From contig CM041552.1 in the NCBI GenBank assembly GCA_023238725.1, positions 17,954,487-18,018,486 of the forward strand: a stretch of DNA of 64,000 bases, read 5' to 3'. The translations under genes and the position numbers were made by a program. The stretch comes from Scortum barcoo. Its lineage: Eukaryota; Chordata; Actinopteri; Centrarchiformes; Terapontidae. The notes beneath the pieces are model-generated. The model searched no databases, was not told where the DNA came from, and was given only the letters and a program-made list of their open reading frames with translations. Of the stretch, positions 14,250-24,900 are shown one piece after another (the first letter of the stretch is position 1; each line of letters opens with the position of its first letter).

Positions 14250-15714
14250 ACACTTTGGGAAGTGTTTACCCTTTTATAATTTAACATTTCCCTAATTTGT
14301 AGTCCTTCTTAATAATTTCCAGAGGGATGTTGTAGATTAAGGCTTGTTTTTATTTTCTGGCTCACATAGTGCGTAGAGGAGCATCAGGCTGCATAAAAAA
14401 CTGTAATGCACACCGCTTGTTGTTTCTCTCCTCCTGCCTTCCAACAGTTCCTCACATGGCACAAAGTCATTTGTTGATGCAGCTTTAGGCATAAATTAGC
14501 TGCGCTGGCTTTGATTCATCAGATCTCCCCGCAAAAGCAAACGTGGCAGAATCGTCATGTCCACATGAGACTGCTGAGAGGTATGAATCAAAATCACAAC
14601 TTTAATGCGATTAATCCTGCAGCCCCGCAGCACCGTGTTACATGCAGGAACAGAATGTAACACTGATACTCCTCCAACAGAGACCAGCCGCCTGTCAGCA
14701 GCCTGGCTAACCTGCTATTAATTAAATAGTCAGACGAACATCTCAAGAGTCCGACCAAAAAAGACACTGAGAGGGTCTGATCTGAATCTCCTGTGATACA
14801 GTTTGGTCCAGAAACTCTTTTAGACCTAATGGCGCAAAGAGTGAAAATATGGAGAGTGTTTGTAACACTCACTCTTTTGTAATGACTGTGTAGGGAAAAG
14901 GCTTTTGGACATGTGAGTGTCACATGGCCTGTGATTCTAACTGTGGACACTAGGCCAAAAGTACTGCACCGCTCAGTGCTGATTTTGTGGTTCATCCATC
15001 CATACACCCATTAGGCCATTATGTTGGACACTGAAGTGGTACTAACTAATCATGATGCAACCAGTCACTTTTCCTCTTCAAATATAAAGGTCACTGGATT
15101 TGTCAGCTCACCAAGAGATGCAAGCAACATGAACAAGAAGCACAGCAGACAACTCTCATTAAATGTGTATGTACTATGATGTACTATGATGACTATGTTA
15201 ATGTTATATGAGTGCAGCATGCAACTTTTTAACTGAGAAATGTCATTCATCAGACATGTGAAATGTTAAATAATATATAAACAATTATACATAACCATTC
15301 ACAATTCAATACACTTTTGCCACTGCGGTCTTGTCAGTGCCAATGTAAGCTAAATGAAGCTACGTGTGGACAGAAACAGTTACTTAGCTGATGTGTCGTC
15401 GTCTCTACTTGTGCAACAGTTTTGCTTTATTGTAGAATGTCACAGATAAACCTTTCACATTTTTACTGCAAAACAAGAATTAACCAGAGACTAGAAAACA
15501 CAGTGAGCATTTTCTTTTGGACTTCTTCCACTTCCTCTTGTTTGCTTAATTTTTCACAGCAGACATTTTGTTACGGGGCTCAGTGTTGTGCATGCTAGAT
15601 CACTGTCAGTTTGTCATGACTTACTGCGAACAAAGCCATCATTTCAAAGTCTGTCTTTCTTAAGTCTGTCTAAAATCTAAAAAGCCTAAAATGACATACA
15701 TCATTTTAGTAAAA
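14248..15714. other. Intergenic, no gene seen
   Basis: A minus-strand open frame of 137 codons (14594-15007) has no recognisable domain. No other feature is seen. Confidence 0.6.
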
Positions 15715-15884
15715 TAAAGACCAGTGCATAGGATTTAATGGAATTTAGTGGTGAGGTTGCAGATTTCATACTGATCCCCGAACCCCTTCCTTGCAAAGCG
15801 TGTAGATGAACTTACAGTTGCCTTCAGGTTTTTTGCGCATTAACGTAAAATCACAATCCTGGTGGCAATTGAATATTACATATT
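15715..15884 (+). repeat. Dispersed fish repeat fragment
   Basis: The phrases cataggatttaatggaattt, agtggtgaggttgcagattt and caaagcgtgtagatgaac are the start of a short dispersed repeat I know from many fish loci. The usual downstream part is not clearly present and is replaced by the TA microsatellite. The copy is therefore truncated or interrupted. Confidence 0.55.
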
Positions 15885-15887
15885 CAT

Positions 15888-15951
<64 letters not shown>
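15885..15951. repeat. (CA)n(TA)n microsatellite
   Basis: A short CA run passes directly into an uninterrupted TA tract of about 56 bases. The tract produces artefactual I-Y repeat open frames on both strands. Confidence 0.98.
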
Positions 15952-15955
<4 letters not shown>

Positions 15956-17102
15956 CTGACACAGGATAACAATGCCCATGGCCATCTTCTAGTTAAAACA
16001 GAAAACCTGAAACTTTTCCAATTTCCACTTGAGAAAAGCTACACCAATCAGCTTCATATTTTTACGTCTATGACGGTGAGGATTCACGCTCCCTTGATTT
16101 TTCTTGTGTGAATTAACAGGTGTGATCCTCCATTTGTCAAAATTTGGGTTGTCCTGCTTCTCGGAACATAAAATAGTTTGCCAGCACCAGCCACCACTAC
16201 TATTGCTCTTTTTTTTCTTCTTCTTGACGGTGAGCCTGTGCTGGGCTTTCTGCCATTGGGCGGTTGTTTCTCTTTAGCCAGAGATGTTGTGTTGCATTCA
16301 TGTGTTTGGAAGATTCACCAATCAGAACATCCAAGTTGGCAGCTATAAACCACACTGTATTCATATGCTTTGTTCAGGGTAAACAAATGTGTAAGACACC
16401 AGTTAAATAAAGATAATAAAGATAAATTACACAAGCTGTTGAGCATTGGTAGATTTTTGCGTATTGATGAGTTCTTTCAATTTTGGCATGAACATTAATT
16501 TACTGGGTTACAGTAGAAATTCTATACTATATTTTATATTTTACTTACATGTTTGTGCCATGTTTGCAAAGATATATATGATTTGTGTATGCGAGCATGA
16601 TTGCGTACATGTAGTTTCCATTTGTGTGTGTGTGTGTGTGTCACAGCATGTAAATGCAGATGTATAAATATATGTGTGCTGAGTGAATTTGGCCAGAGAG
16701 AGAGAGGGAGACCTAAAGAACGGAAGCGAAGCTAAACGAAGAGTCAAATGTGGTACCTGGTCGAGTCAAGCAGCACATCACCACAGAAACAGGACTAACA
16801 GCGTGATGGGGCAATTAAGACAGGCCTTGACAAACCCTAACAAGCTCTCAGCTGAGCCCCCCTGCTGCAGAGCTCGTTAAACCTCACATGTGTGGGCAAG
16901 CAGCCAGCTAATGAGCCAAATCTACAGTATGTAATCAATTAATCTCTTTGACGAGGGTTCAGAAAAAGGGAGAAGAGGCTGTTGACAGAGTTAGAAATAG
17001 GAAATGAGAGCAAGGGCTTGACTGATTTTGTTTTTTATGTGACGTTGAGCCGGACTCACATTAATGTTTATTCCCCCCCCCCGGCAGCTGCACAGAACTC
17101 AG

Positions 17103-17166
17103 AAACATGTCGGCTCCTCATTATGTACGAGTGATTGTACATAATGAGAACAACAGTCACATGTTT
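17103..17166. other. Nested perfect inverted repeats (hairpin)
   Basis: The inner arms ctcattatgtac (17117-17128) and gtacataatgag (17137-17148) are perfectly complementary over 12 bases around an 8-base loop. Outside them, aaacatgt (17103-17110) pairs perfectly with acatgttt (17159-17166). The whole could fold as an extended stem with one internal bulge region. No function is known to me. It could be a small transposon relic or a regulatory dyad. Confidence 0.75.
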
Positions 17167-17599
17167 AGCAATATGTGTCTGATGTCATATTTATACCTAT
17201 GATTTATATATTATAGTGCCAGGTCAAATCATAATAAATGAAAGTAAACAGTAGCTTTACAGGTGTGACACAGTTTGTTCAGAAAACGCTTCACTTTGTT
17301 GACATCTGTACCTTTATCTTCCTATTCCACTTTTCTCAGAGCTGAAATTATGTTTATTTAGCGTAAACGAGAGCAGAGTCAGCCTTTATATAAACTGCTA
17401 TTTAAACTGATGCTTGTAAGTTTTGCCTTTTCATCTCCAGCATGATGAATATATTCAAAGCACACATTCAAAGAAACCTACGTTATCTTGGCACTGACTT
17501 TCCGCTTAATAGGAGCTGTGGGATCGACTTCAATCTCTGTCTCTGTCCAATCATCTCCATTCTCTCCTTTGCTCCCCTGTTCCATTGTTCTTTTCCCCT

Positions 17600-17830
17600 T
17601 CCTCTCCCTTCGACAGGCTTTTAAGTGATATTAAACATTAGCACGGATTAGTTGGAGCTGTTAGAATGCATTGAGCTGCTTTCCGGCACGCAAGTAATGA
17701 GCGCTGTCTGTCGTTTGCTGGTGCTTTTTTTGCCTTTCACACCTATTATTGCTCATTATCAAAACACATTCTCGCAGGATACCTCTTCTTTTCATCACTC
17801 AGCCAATTTAACGCATTGTGATTTTATGTG
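17600..17830. promoter_or_regulatory. Possible distal enhancer
   Basis: A non-repetitive block with several homeobox-type and related cores: gatattaaacattagc, acggattagttgg (a GGATTA core of OTX/PITX type), aagtaatgagcg, attgctcattatc and caatttaacgcattg. It has no coding potential and no recognised repeat. Candidate only, because conservation was not testable. Confidence 0.2.
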
Positions 17831-19809
17831 AAGTGGTGGTCGTCGTATTCACCTCATTTGGGCTCGAGAGACTTGGAATGTGCAGGATGTTGGCGTAAGC
17901 AGCAGAGGATAAAACTGAGGTCACATTAATTTCAAGTCCATCTTCAAATCCTCACAGAGCTACAGCAAATTAATCTATTTCTTCAATATTAAAACAACTT
18001 TAAAAGAACTTTGCTTCCAGAAATATTTACTTACATAAGTTTTGATATTTTAAGTTTATTTTTACATTACTTTTTAAAGTAAATATAAAGAATTAAACCT
18101 TTACCTAAAGCTTCACTGAAATATACTTTTATATATACAATTATCAAATAACTAGGTATAATGTGAAAAGCGGTCACTTTTAGAGATAAATAAGCAGAAC
18201 TATAACCTACAACTCTGCATTATAGCATCTTTTAGCATCATTGTTTTGGTTTTAAAAAGATCATGACAACCACTGTTCACAGGAGTTTAACAAACCCAAA
18301 CGAGTTGTTTTACAGGAAAAAAAAGTGTTGTAAATACTGTGCAGTGAACATGATGATAATACAGAGCACATACTGTATCTTCTTAAAAAAAAATAGCCCA
18401 CTCTGGCTGCATTATGCCATAACACATCTCAGTCCAACCTCACTGACACAGCAGATGTGCCAGTGATGTGATTCATGTCACTTGCATCCTCTTAAGAAGC
18501 GACAAGCAAGACCTTTCACTCTTGTCTGCTCATTGATTGTGCATCACGCCGTATTCGTCACTGTATGTTCAATGCTTAAAATGTGCAGCGGGGGAGAGCA
18601 TTTAATCCGCGTGAGAGAGGACGTGGAGCTTGAAAAAGGGATCAATGTGCTGTGATACAAAATGTAAGAGGGTGAGGAAAGGGTGAGACAGAAGGAGAGA
18701 GTGAGGGAGACAAAGGGGCAGACAGGGATTAAATGGATGAGAGCACACACTATGCTGGGCCGCTATAGTGCTGGCATCCGCTTCCATGCTTATCCCAAAG
18801 GGTCAGACCGCTTCACTAATGGACACAGAGACAATTGATTTCTACAGCATTACTGGAACACATGGCATCAGGCTGCCAGGCACTCACAGACAGATGTGCA
18901 GATATTTACATACTGTACGTAAGAAAAAAAACAAAAGACACGCATTCATTTACTCTACATACACTATTTATTCATGCATCCAGCCCTACACATCGGCCCA
19001 GAGAAGAAAAGAGTGCAGAGAGTGAACACGCATGCAAAGGATCAGTAAAGCTATCAAACACTTCCTGGTTGCCGGCAGGCTTCATTTAGACGCTGTATGT
19101 ACATAATTCAAGGTGTCTGAAAATAGCCCTGAGATGTAAATAATGCAGAGGGGCCATTAAAGAAGGCTAAAACAAACGCAAGGAAGGAGGGGGAGAGAGA
19201 CGGGATGGATGGTGACAGGTGAAGGTGAATGAAAGACAATTAGGGCAAATGTTACTGTTGTGTGAGTGGTTTGCGTATACAGCACACCTACGTGGATGAG
19301 AGGTTGAGTAAAGACTAAAAGTACATTTGAAATAGCAACTTTACAATAAATTTTAATTCAACACAATGTAAGACACAGAGCTACAGGTTTCCTAACAGTT
19401 CTCTGACTCATTATTGAGATCATTTTAGTCGTGCCTGAAAGCTCTGATGACCCCCGGCGGGCGTGGAGTCTCAGACCTGCTGTTCGCTGAACTCAGGAGG
19501 ACAAATTAGTGTTCTAACGTTCACCATCTGCATCCTTCATGTTCTCTTTTGGTCAGAAAAAAACTGGATTCACTGTCCGTGTGTCAAATACCTGTCAGTC
19601 AGAAATGAATGATTTGATCTCTGTGTTAATGAGCAGGTTTGCGCTCTGTGAGTGTGCACATGAACGTGTCTTCTTTAATGGCTACCCAACATCTGCTGCA
19701 GCTCTCGTTGGCCTTTTTAAGCCTGATTTAAAGCAGCCAACCTGGAGGTCTCAAAGCAGACAATCCCAATTAGCTTTATACACTATAATAAATTGATGTA
19801 AATTTATGG

Positions 19810-19935
19810 TGGGTTTGTAACAGTATCTTACTGCATTTGATAATGAGTGTAAAATACTGTTAAATATTCATCACTAGCATGTAAATTAACAGTTAATGTG
19901 GCTCGTTACCTATAACAGTAGATAATTGTAATTTA
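19810..19935. repeat. ACTGT/ACAGT-rich block left of the transposon-like relic
   Basis: The block carries repeated taacagta, tactgttaaat, aattaacagttaat and ataacagtagat motifs in both orientations. It resembles the ACTGTA-rich DNA at about 24700-24900 on the other side of the decayed gene. It may be the left edge of one element, but no exact terminal inverted repeat or target-site duplication could be fixed by eye. Confidence 0.25.
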
Positions 19936-20738
19936 TCAGCATACACCAGTATTTTTTGTCAAGCTGTGGGCAGCACAACGAGAGCAGTCGACGCGGAGGT
20001 CAACCAAACAGGTAACATCACAATTATCTCCCAAAATCGGCAGTCTCCAGTTGACCTGTTGTTTTGTCTGCATGATAATTAATATTTCATATATATAATA
20101 ATAATAATATATTATATAAATAATATATAATATTTCTGATGATGTAATGTTTGGCGAAGCAAACTCAAAGTTCAAGCAAGATCTGCTAGCTAGCTAACTG
20201 TTTTTTCGAGGTTGTTTATTTATGTAATATTATGTATTTATTTATGATATAAAACGCATGATATTGAAGCGCAAAGGTTAAACTCGCTCTGTAACGATAA
20301 ATGAGGTAAGGTGTCCTTAGACTCAGTTGAAGCCAGCAAATTAGTAAAGTTAATGTTATCATAATGTAATTACAATGTCATATAATAATAATGTCATTAC
20401 AGTGTGAAGATGTAAATAACTTGTGTTTACTTGTGCTTCTGCTACTTGTTATTTTACCGCAACGGCCGACCGCAACGGGAACGGGAGGATTTTGTTTTCT
20501 TTTCTTCTCTGGCTCAGTCAGCAGACGGAGAGGTGAGGTGAATGTTATTACAAGGGGCAACATTTAAACCGAAAAAATGTTATTGTGCACTTCGTTGTAG
20601 TGATGGCTGTTCCTATTTAGTTATTTAAAAATGATGTGTATGATATTGTCATTTTTGCCAAATATTACAGTATTTTACTAACAGTAGTACCACAGGTTTT
20701 CTTTTTATTACACAAAAATTTAAAATATATCTTTGTAG
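19936..20738 (+). other. Leader region of the decayed element
   Basis: The block is A+T-rich, with an AAT/TA low-complexity patch at about 20085-20132. A short GC-rich segment at about 20456-20490 (ccgcaacgg repeated with variations) stands out from its surroundings and could be the old promoter or 5' leader. A plausible splice acceptor (tatatctttgtag) sits immediately before position 20739, where the coding similarity begins. No intact upstream exon is recognised. Confidence 0.3.
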
Positions 20739-22636
20739 TCAAAGGCAGCAAGATGATATTGTGTGACATAGACGCAAAGACTTGCACTAATATATTAACA
20801 TATGTAAGGCACATGCGAACCCACAGTTGCACACCCAATGCTTCTTTCAAGTGTGTATATCCTGGATGCCACAGAACTTTCCAGAAGTTCAGAACATTTA
20901 ATTTAATATTGTGTTGTTGACTTAACTTGTCATGTTGGCTTGTGCAGCACTAAATGTGAAAATACTCAGGTTTTTCTCACATTTGAAAGTGCATATCAGA
21001 GAGGGGACAGAAGTGGCATGGCCTTACAGAAACTGTGACAAGAGATTTAAAGTACAGTCTTCATTCACATCACATATCAAGGAAACATAAAAAGTCCTCA
21101 GAAGAGGGTTTGATGGATTACATTGTGAATCTGTCCAGTTCATGGAATACTGATGGAAATGGTGATATTCAGCTTGATGATCCAGCTCAGTTGAGTTGTG
21201 AACAATCACAGATATGCCCCGAGGCTGTGGAAGAAAATCAGTTTTTCAAAAAATTAGCCATGTTTTATCTTAAGTTGCAAGCCAAATTTCTTCTTCCAGA
21301 CTCTGTGATTCAGACTATCATAGAAGACTATCAACAGATACATGACATCAGTCAGTCACATTTACTTAACTCAAGGAAAAGCTTGTAAATTTTGGTCTTG
21401 CAGAAACTGACATAGACAATGTAATTGATGCCATCAAATGTGAGGATCTTTTCAGAAAATGTAATACCCAAACACTGAAATCTAATCAGAGGAGAAAAAC
21501 TTTATTCAAGACTGACTTCCACTATGTTGAGCCAGTGCCCATTTGTCTGGGCCAGAATGAGTCAGGGAAGGAGTGTTTTGCACAATATTTCCCTATCAAA
21601 GACGCTGTTTCATCTCTTATGCAGTCTAATGTGTTCGAACACTGGCATTCAAACCTCAATGTCAACTCAGGGAATGTGCTCAGAGATGTGAGGGATGGCA
21701 AAATAATTGAAAATAACAAGATGTTTGAAAACTCTTCCTTAGGCTTAATTCTTTTTCAGGATGCCTTTGAGGTTGTAAATCCACTTGGCTCAGGGGGGAA
21801 AAAAACACAAAATCCTTGCAGCATATGCCACCCTTGCTAATATTTTACCCCACAATAGGTCAAACATTGACCACATGCAACTGGTGTTGCTATGTAAAGA
21901 ACAGGACTTTAAGTATTTTGGCCAAGAGCTAGTTTTTAGCTGTCTGATAAAGGATCTAAAAGCTCTTGAGACAGGTGGCATCACCATGCCTGATGATAAG
22001 ACCTACAAAGGAACTGTGTGTGCCATTGCAGGTGATAACTTCTGTTCAAACAGTATTGGAGGCTTTACTGAAAATTTCAGCAAGAGCTTATACTTCTGTA
22101 GATATTGTAATTGATGTTACATTTGAGGCAGACCCTCTTGCCATGGGCCAATATCGTACAGAAGAGTCTTATCAGGAAAATGTTCAGACTCTAAATGTAA
22201 ACCAAGTGAAATCTGACTCAGTTTTCAATGAGTTGGCTTATTTCTATGTATGCCAACCAGGGTTGCTTTCTCAGGATGTTACCTGTGTTTTTTGGTGACA
22301 AAATAGTAAATCCAGCTGACAATGAGATATGGCAGCTAATTTTACACCTCAGAGAGATTGTGGACCTTATTAGTGCTCCAGCTATTTCAGGGGGGCCAGA
22401 TAGCCTATTTAAGTGTCCTAATAGAGGAGTATTTGGATTCCAGATCACCCCCTTAAGCCCAAGCACCACTATATCCTCCATTATCCTGAGCTCATCTTTC
22501 AGTTTGGACCGCTCATCCGCTTGTGGACTTTAAGGTTTGAAAGTAAACATACATACTTCAAGCGATGTGCAAGAAAACTGCAAAACTTTAAAAACCTGTG
22601 CGGTACCCTAGCAGAGAGAAATCAACTTTTCTAAGC
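20739..22636 (+). pseudogene. Decayed C2H2 zinc-finger / transposase-like gene, first part
   Basis: This is the N-terminal part of a multi-copy fish protein family that I take to be transposable-element derived. Family recognition is from memory and no function is known to me. A start at 20753 follows a plausible acceptor. Finger-like blocks come first: TYVRHMRTH, then FKCVYPGCHRTF, then a third around 20970-21090. In the third finger the expected first cysteine reads W (AWPYRNCDKRF) and the frame slips near 21080. Long conserved blocks follow, among them EPVPICLGQNESGKE, AIAGDNFCSNSIGGFTENFS, AYFYVCQPG and LIRLWTLRFESKHTYF. The frame also breaks near 21370, 21800 (a G/A homopolymer) and 22100. 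About 60 residues appear to be missing at 22255, where the CQPG block runs straight into LRMLPVFFGDKIV. Two more slips lie near 22400-22440 and a stop at about 22634. The copy cannot make the full protein. Confidence 0.7.
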
Positions 22637-22754
22637 CTTATCCTAAATCCCCACTCTCATCCACCTCGTCCTCATTCACCAGCTCCCCGCCTGCTCCAGC
22701 TCATCATCATACCCACTACCAAAATGTGCCAGCAGTGTACTTCCACGAAACATA

Positions 22755-23631
22755 TCATGGCTGGACACATTTGAGGTACCATGGGACAAAATGGGGGCAG
22801 AGGTCATGAATCTCATGGAGACTACATACAGCCTTCAGTGTACCCACATAAATGAAGTGCCATCATCCCCATTTGAGGATCTAAGGAGAAAATGGCCATA
22901 CCTTTTCACTCAAAGGGGTATCTATGCTCATTTTGAGCTGCTGCCGAATATCAAAGTACTGCAAGCTGTGGAGCTTTCTATTGAGGAATGTGGACAAGTA
23001 ATTGTGGAGTACTTCAGGACCCGTTCGAAACACAATGAAGTCCAAGCTGTCATTTCCAGGGGTTTGGATGGGGATTTGACTCTCCATGTAGTTCAGCTTC
23101 TTATGGCACATTTTGGTGAGAGCCCAGATGGACTGATGATTCTTGCTGATGTGAGTATTCAGTATTTAAATGATTCTATTAAGTCTACACTGCATGGCAC
23201 TGTAACATTATTTAGTTCTACTTTCTTGTAACTTTTCAGGGGCCTGCCACATGCGCTGACATTGAGAGAAGGTTCACTCTACCAGCCAGTCCTCAGCTCA
23301 TTTGCTCGAGGAGGCCTCCAAAACCCTGGAGTTCATTCAGAGGTAACCAATATTGGTGTAAATGACACAGTGGGATTGCATGTGGGAGCGGTGATGGTTA
23401 CAATTATTGTTTTGCTATATTTGGGACACACTTTTTTTTCTGTTTTTTTTTAAAAGATGGTTCATCGGTATAAAGCCGGAGCGAGGTAGCAAGGCCACCC
23501 ATGGACACATGCTCTGCAAGAGGACCAGGAGAGTGGTATAGAGGAGGGCTCCAAGTGTGAACCCTCAAGTTGCCACACTTCTGAAAAAGTTGCTGGATTT
23601 TGAGTCCAACTTCATTTAGGTAGGTTGTATC
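22755..23631 (+). pseudogene. Decayed downstream block of the same element (two small introns kept)
   Basis: A second conserved block begins at about 22763 with SWLDTFEVPWDKMG and stays open to 23150. It includes FEDLRRKWPYLF and HVVQLLMAHFGESPDGL. An excellent 89-base intron follows (gtgagtattc at 23151 to acttttcag at 23239). Across it the frame continues with GPATCADIERRFTLPASPQL to about 23342. A second apparent intron (23343-23456) leads to a block reading WFIGIKPERGSKATHGHMLC, with one in-frame TAG near 23538 before the terminal ESNFI and stop at 23628. The frame is not kept across this second junction. The block recalls fish proteins annotated as SAM-domain (SAMD3)-like or uncharacterised, a weak memory. 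Kept introns argue against a processed retrocopy. Confidence 0.55.
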
Positions 23632-24586
23632 TATCTTGTCACTGTGATCTCTTTACTAATATTTACTTAGCAGACACAATAAAACTTTTAGAGGAATCTA
23701 AATATGAACTGTTGTAATGGCATTGACGATGATCTTACCTGTTGGTATTCCTAAACCTATTTTATTGGCTGGGATGTTCTTCATTCTCTGCTGAGGAAAT
23801 AATATCATTGGACAAAAAGGCTCAAACTGGTTCTATATGGGCTGATGCCCTCTGCATTCTGCAAGGAATTATCTGATTACACCATAATTAATGACAGCTT
23901 CATTTAGTCTGCTTTTTAAACTTCTTAAAATGTGTGAAATACTGCTTAAGTCATTTTAAGTTCTGCTTAAACTATTGTCTTTTTCAGGCTGAGGCAAGGA
24001 CACAAATTGTCTTCTGAAAATTTTGCTGCTTGGCTCTGTTCCACTAGCTTTACTTAACTTTACAACATACCTCTCATGTTACTGGTTTACTGACTTAGCC
24101 TGCCTATAAGCTTATGAGGTAACCTCCCCCCTTCTCTTACTGTTCTCTCTTCTTTGTACTTTTTGGTCTGCTTGTAACCATTTTACATCTCTCCTTTGAA
24201 CACAGTTTTTTGCTCTGGCCCTGTCTCTCCCCTCATACTTATGTTTACCTTCATCTCCCTCCATTAGTTTGTTTTAGATTTTTAGATTTTACCAATGACA
24301 TAGTGGTACTTAGTTTGTTTTTTGTGTGTACTGTATCCGTGATTGAGGACAGAGCCAAATGCTGCGCTCATTGTTTGCTCTATGTTTCCAAGTTTGACTG
24401 TGAAGCATTGATCTTACAGTGTTCTTGATGCTATTTCAATTAGGCATCTGAGGTTATGAGGTTATTTAAAGCCTGTCATTAATGATTTTATTATTTTAAT
24501 ATTATTTTATTGTGAATTTATTAGGGTTTCTTCCAAATATACCATGTCAGTTTTGTAAGACATAGTAAAATGTTACAAATATTATC

Positions 24587-24592
24587 AATAAA
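24587..24592 (+). terminator. Poly(A) signal AATAAA
   Basis: A canonical AATAAA lies about 960 bases past the last coding similarity of the decayed element. It is in the right place to be the old 3' end, but single AATAAA hexamers are common in A+T-rich DNA. Confidence 0.3.
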
Positions 24593-24699
24593 GTACAGCA
24601 ATATGTTACTGTTACTTGTATTCTCTTGTGTTTTCTACTTTTTTTATTTTGGGGGATAAATAGGAATTAAATGCAAATGTAGCAGATTTTATTAACCTT

Positions 24700-24900
24700 T
24701 GTAAATAAACAGTGACATGCTGGCATATACTGTAAAATTACTGTAGAACCAGTTATCCTACTGTCATATACTATAATCCAAAATACGATAATATACTGTA
24801 AAAACATTACAGTAGATGCACTGTTAAAATAAGAGTAAACTGGTGTCTCTGCTGCCAGTATTTTACTGTTATTTTACAGTGAAATTCTTTACAGTGTAGT
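24700..24900. repeat. ACTGTA-rich terminal block right of the relic
   Basis: The block is dense in tactgtaaaattactgtag, atactgtaaaaacattacag and ttttactgttattttacag type motifs, in both orientations, ending with tctttacagtgtag. Such CACTGTAAA-type ends are familiar from fish DNA transposons, and the block could be the right terminus of the element. A weaker version lies near 19810-19935. No exact inverted repeat pair was established. Confidence 0.35.

Larger units (their letters stand above)
15952..19805. other. Intergenic, no gene seen
   Basis: No exon is recognised. A TG run lies at about 16624-16641, and a C run near 17073-17082. A double hairpin at 17103-17166 and a possible enhancer at 17600-17830 are listed separately. 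The open frames here are short and lack recognisable domains. Confidence 0.6.

Noticed and set aside
14594..15007. 137-codon minus-strand open frame
   Set aside because: No domain, no splice sites and no neighbouring exon-like sequence.
15766..16111. Open frames with I-Y repeats on both strands
   Set aside because: They are a direct product of the TA microsatellite.
20739..23631. Reading the relic as an intact host gene with many introns
   Set aside because: The frame changes fall inside conserved blocks and at homopolymers without GT/AG borders, and about 60 residues are missing at 22255, so decay explains it better.
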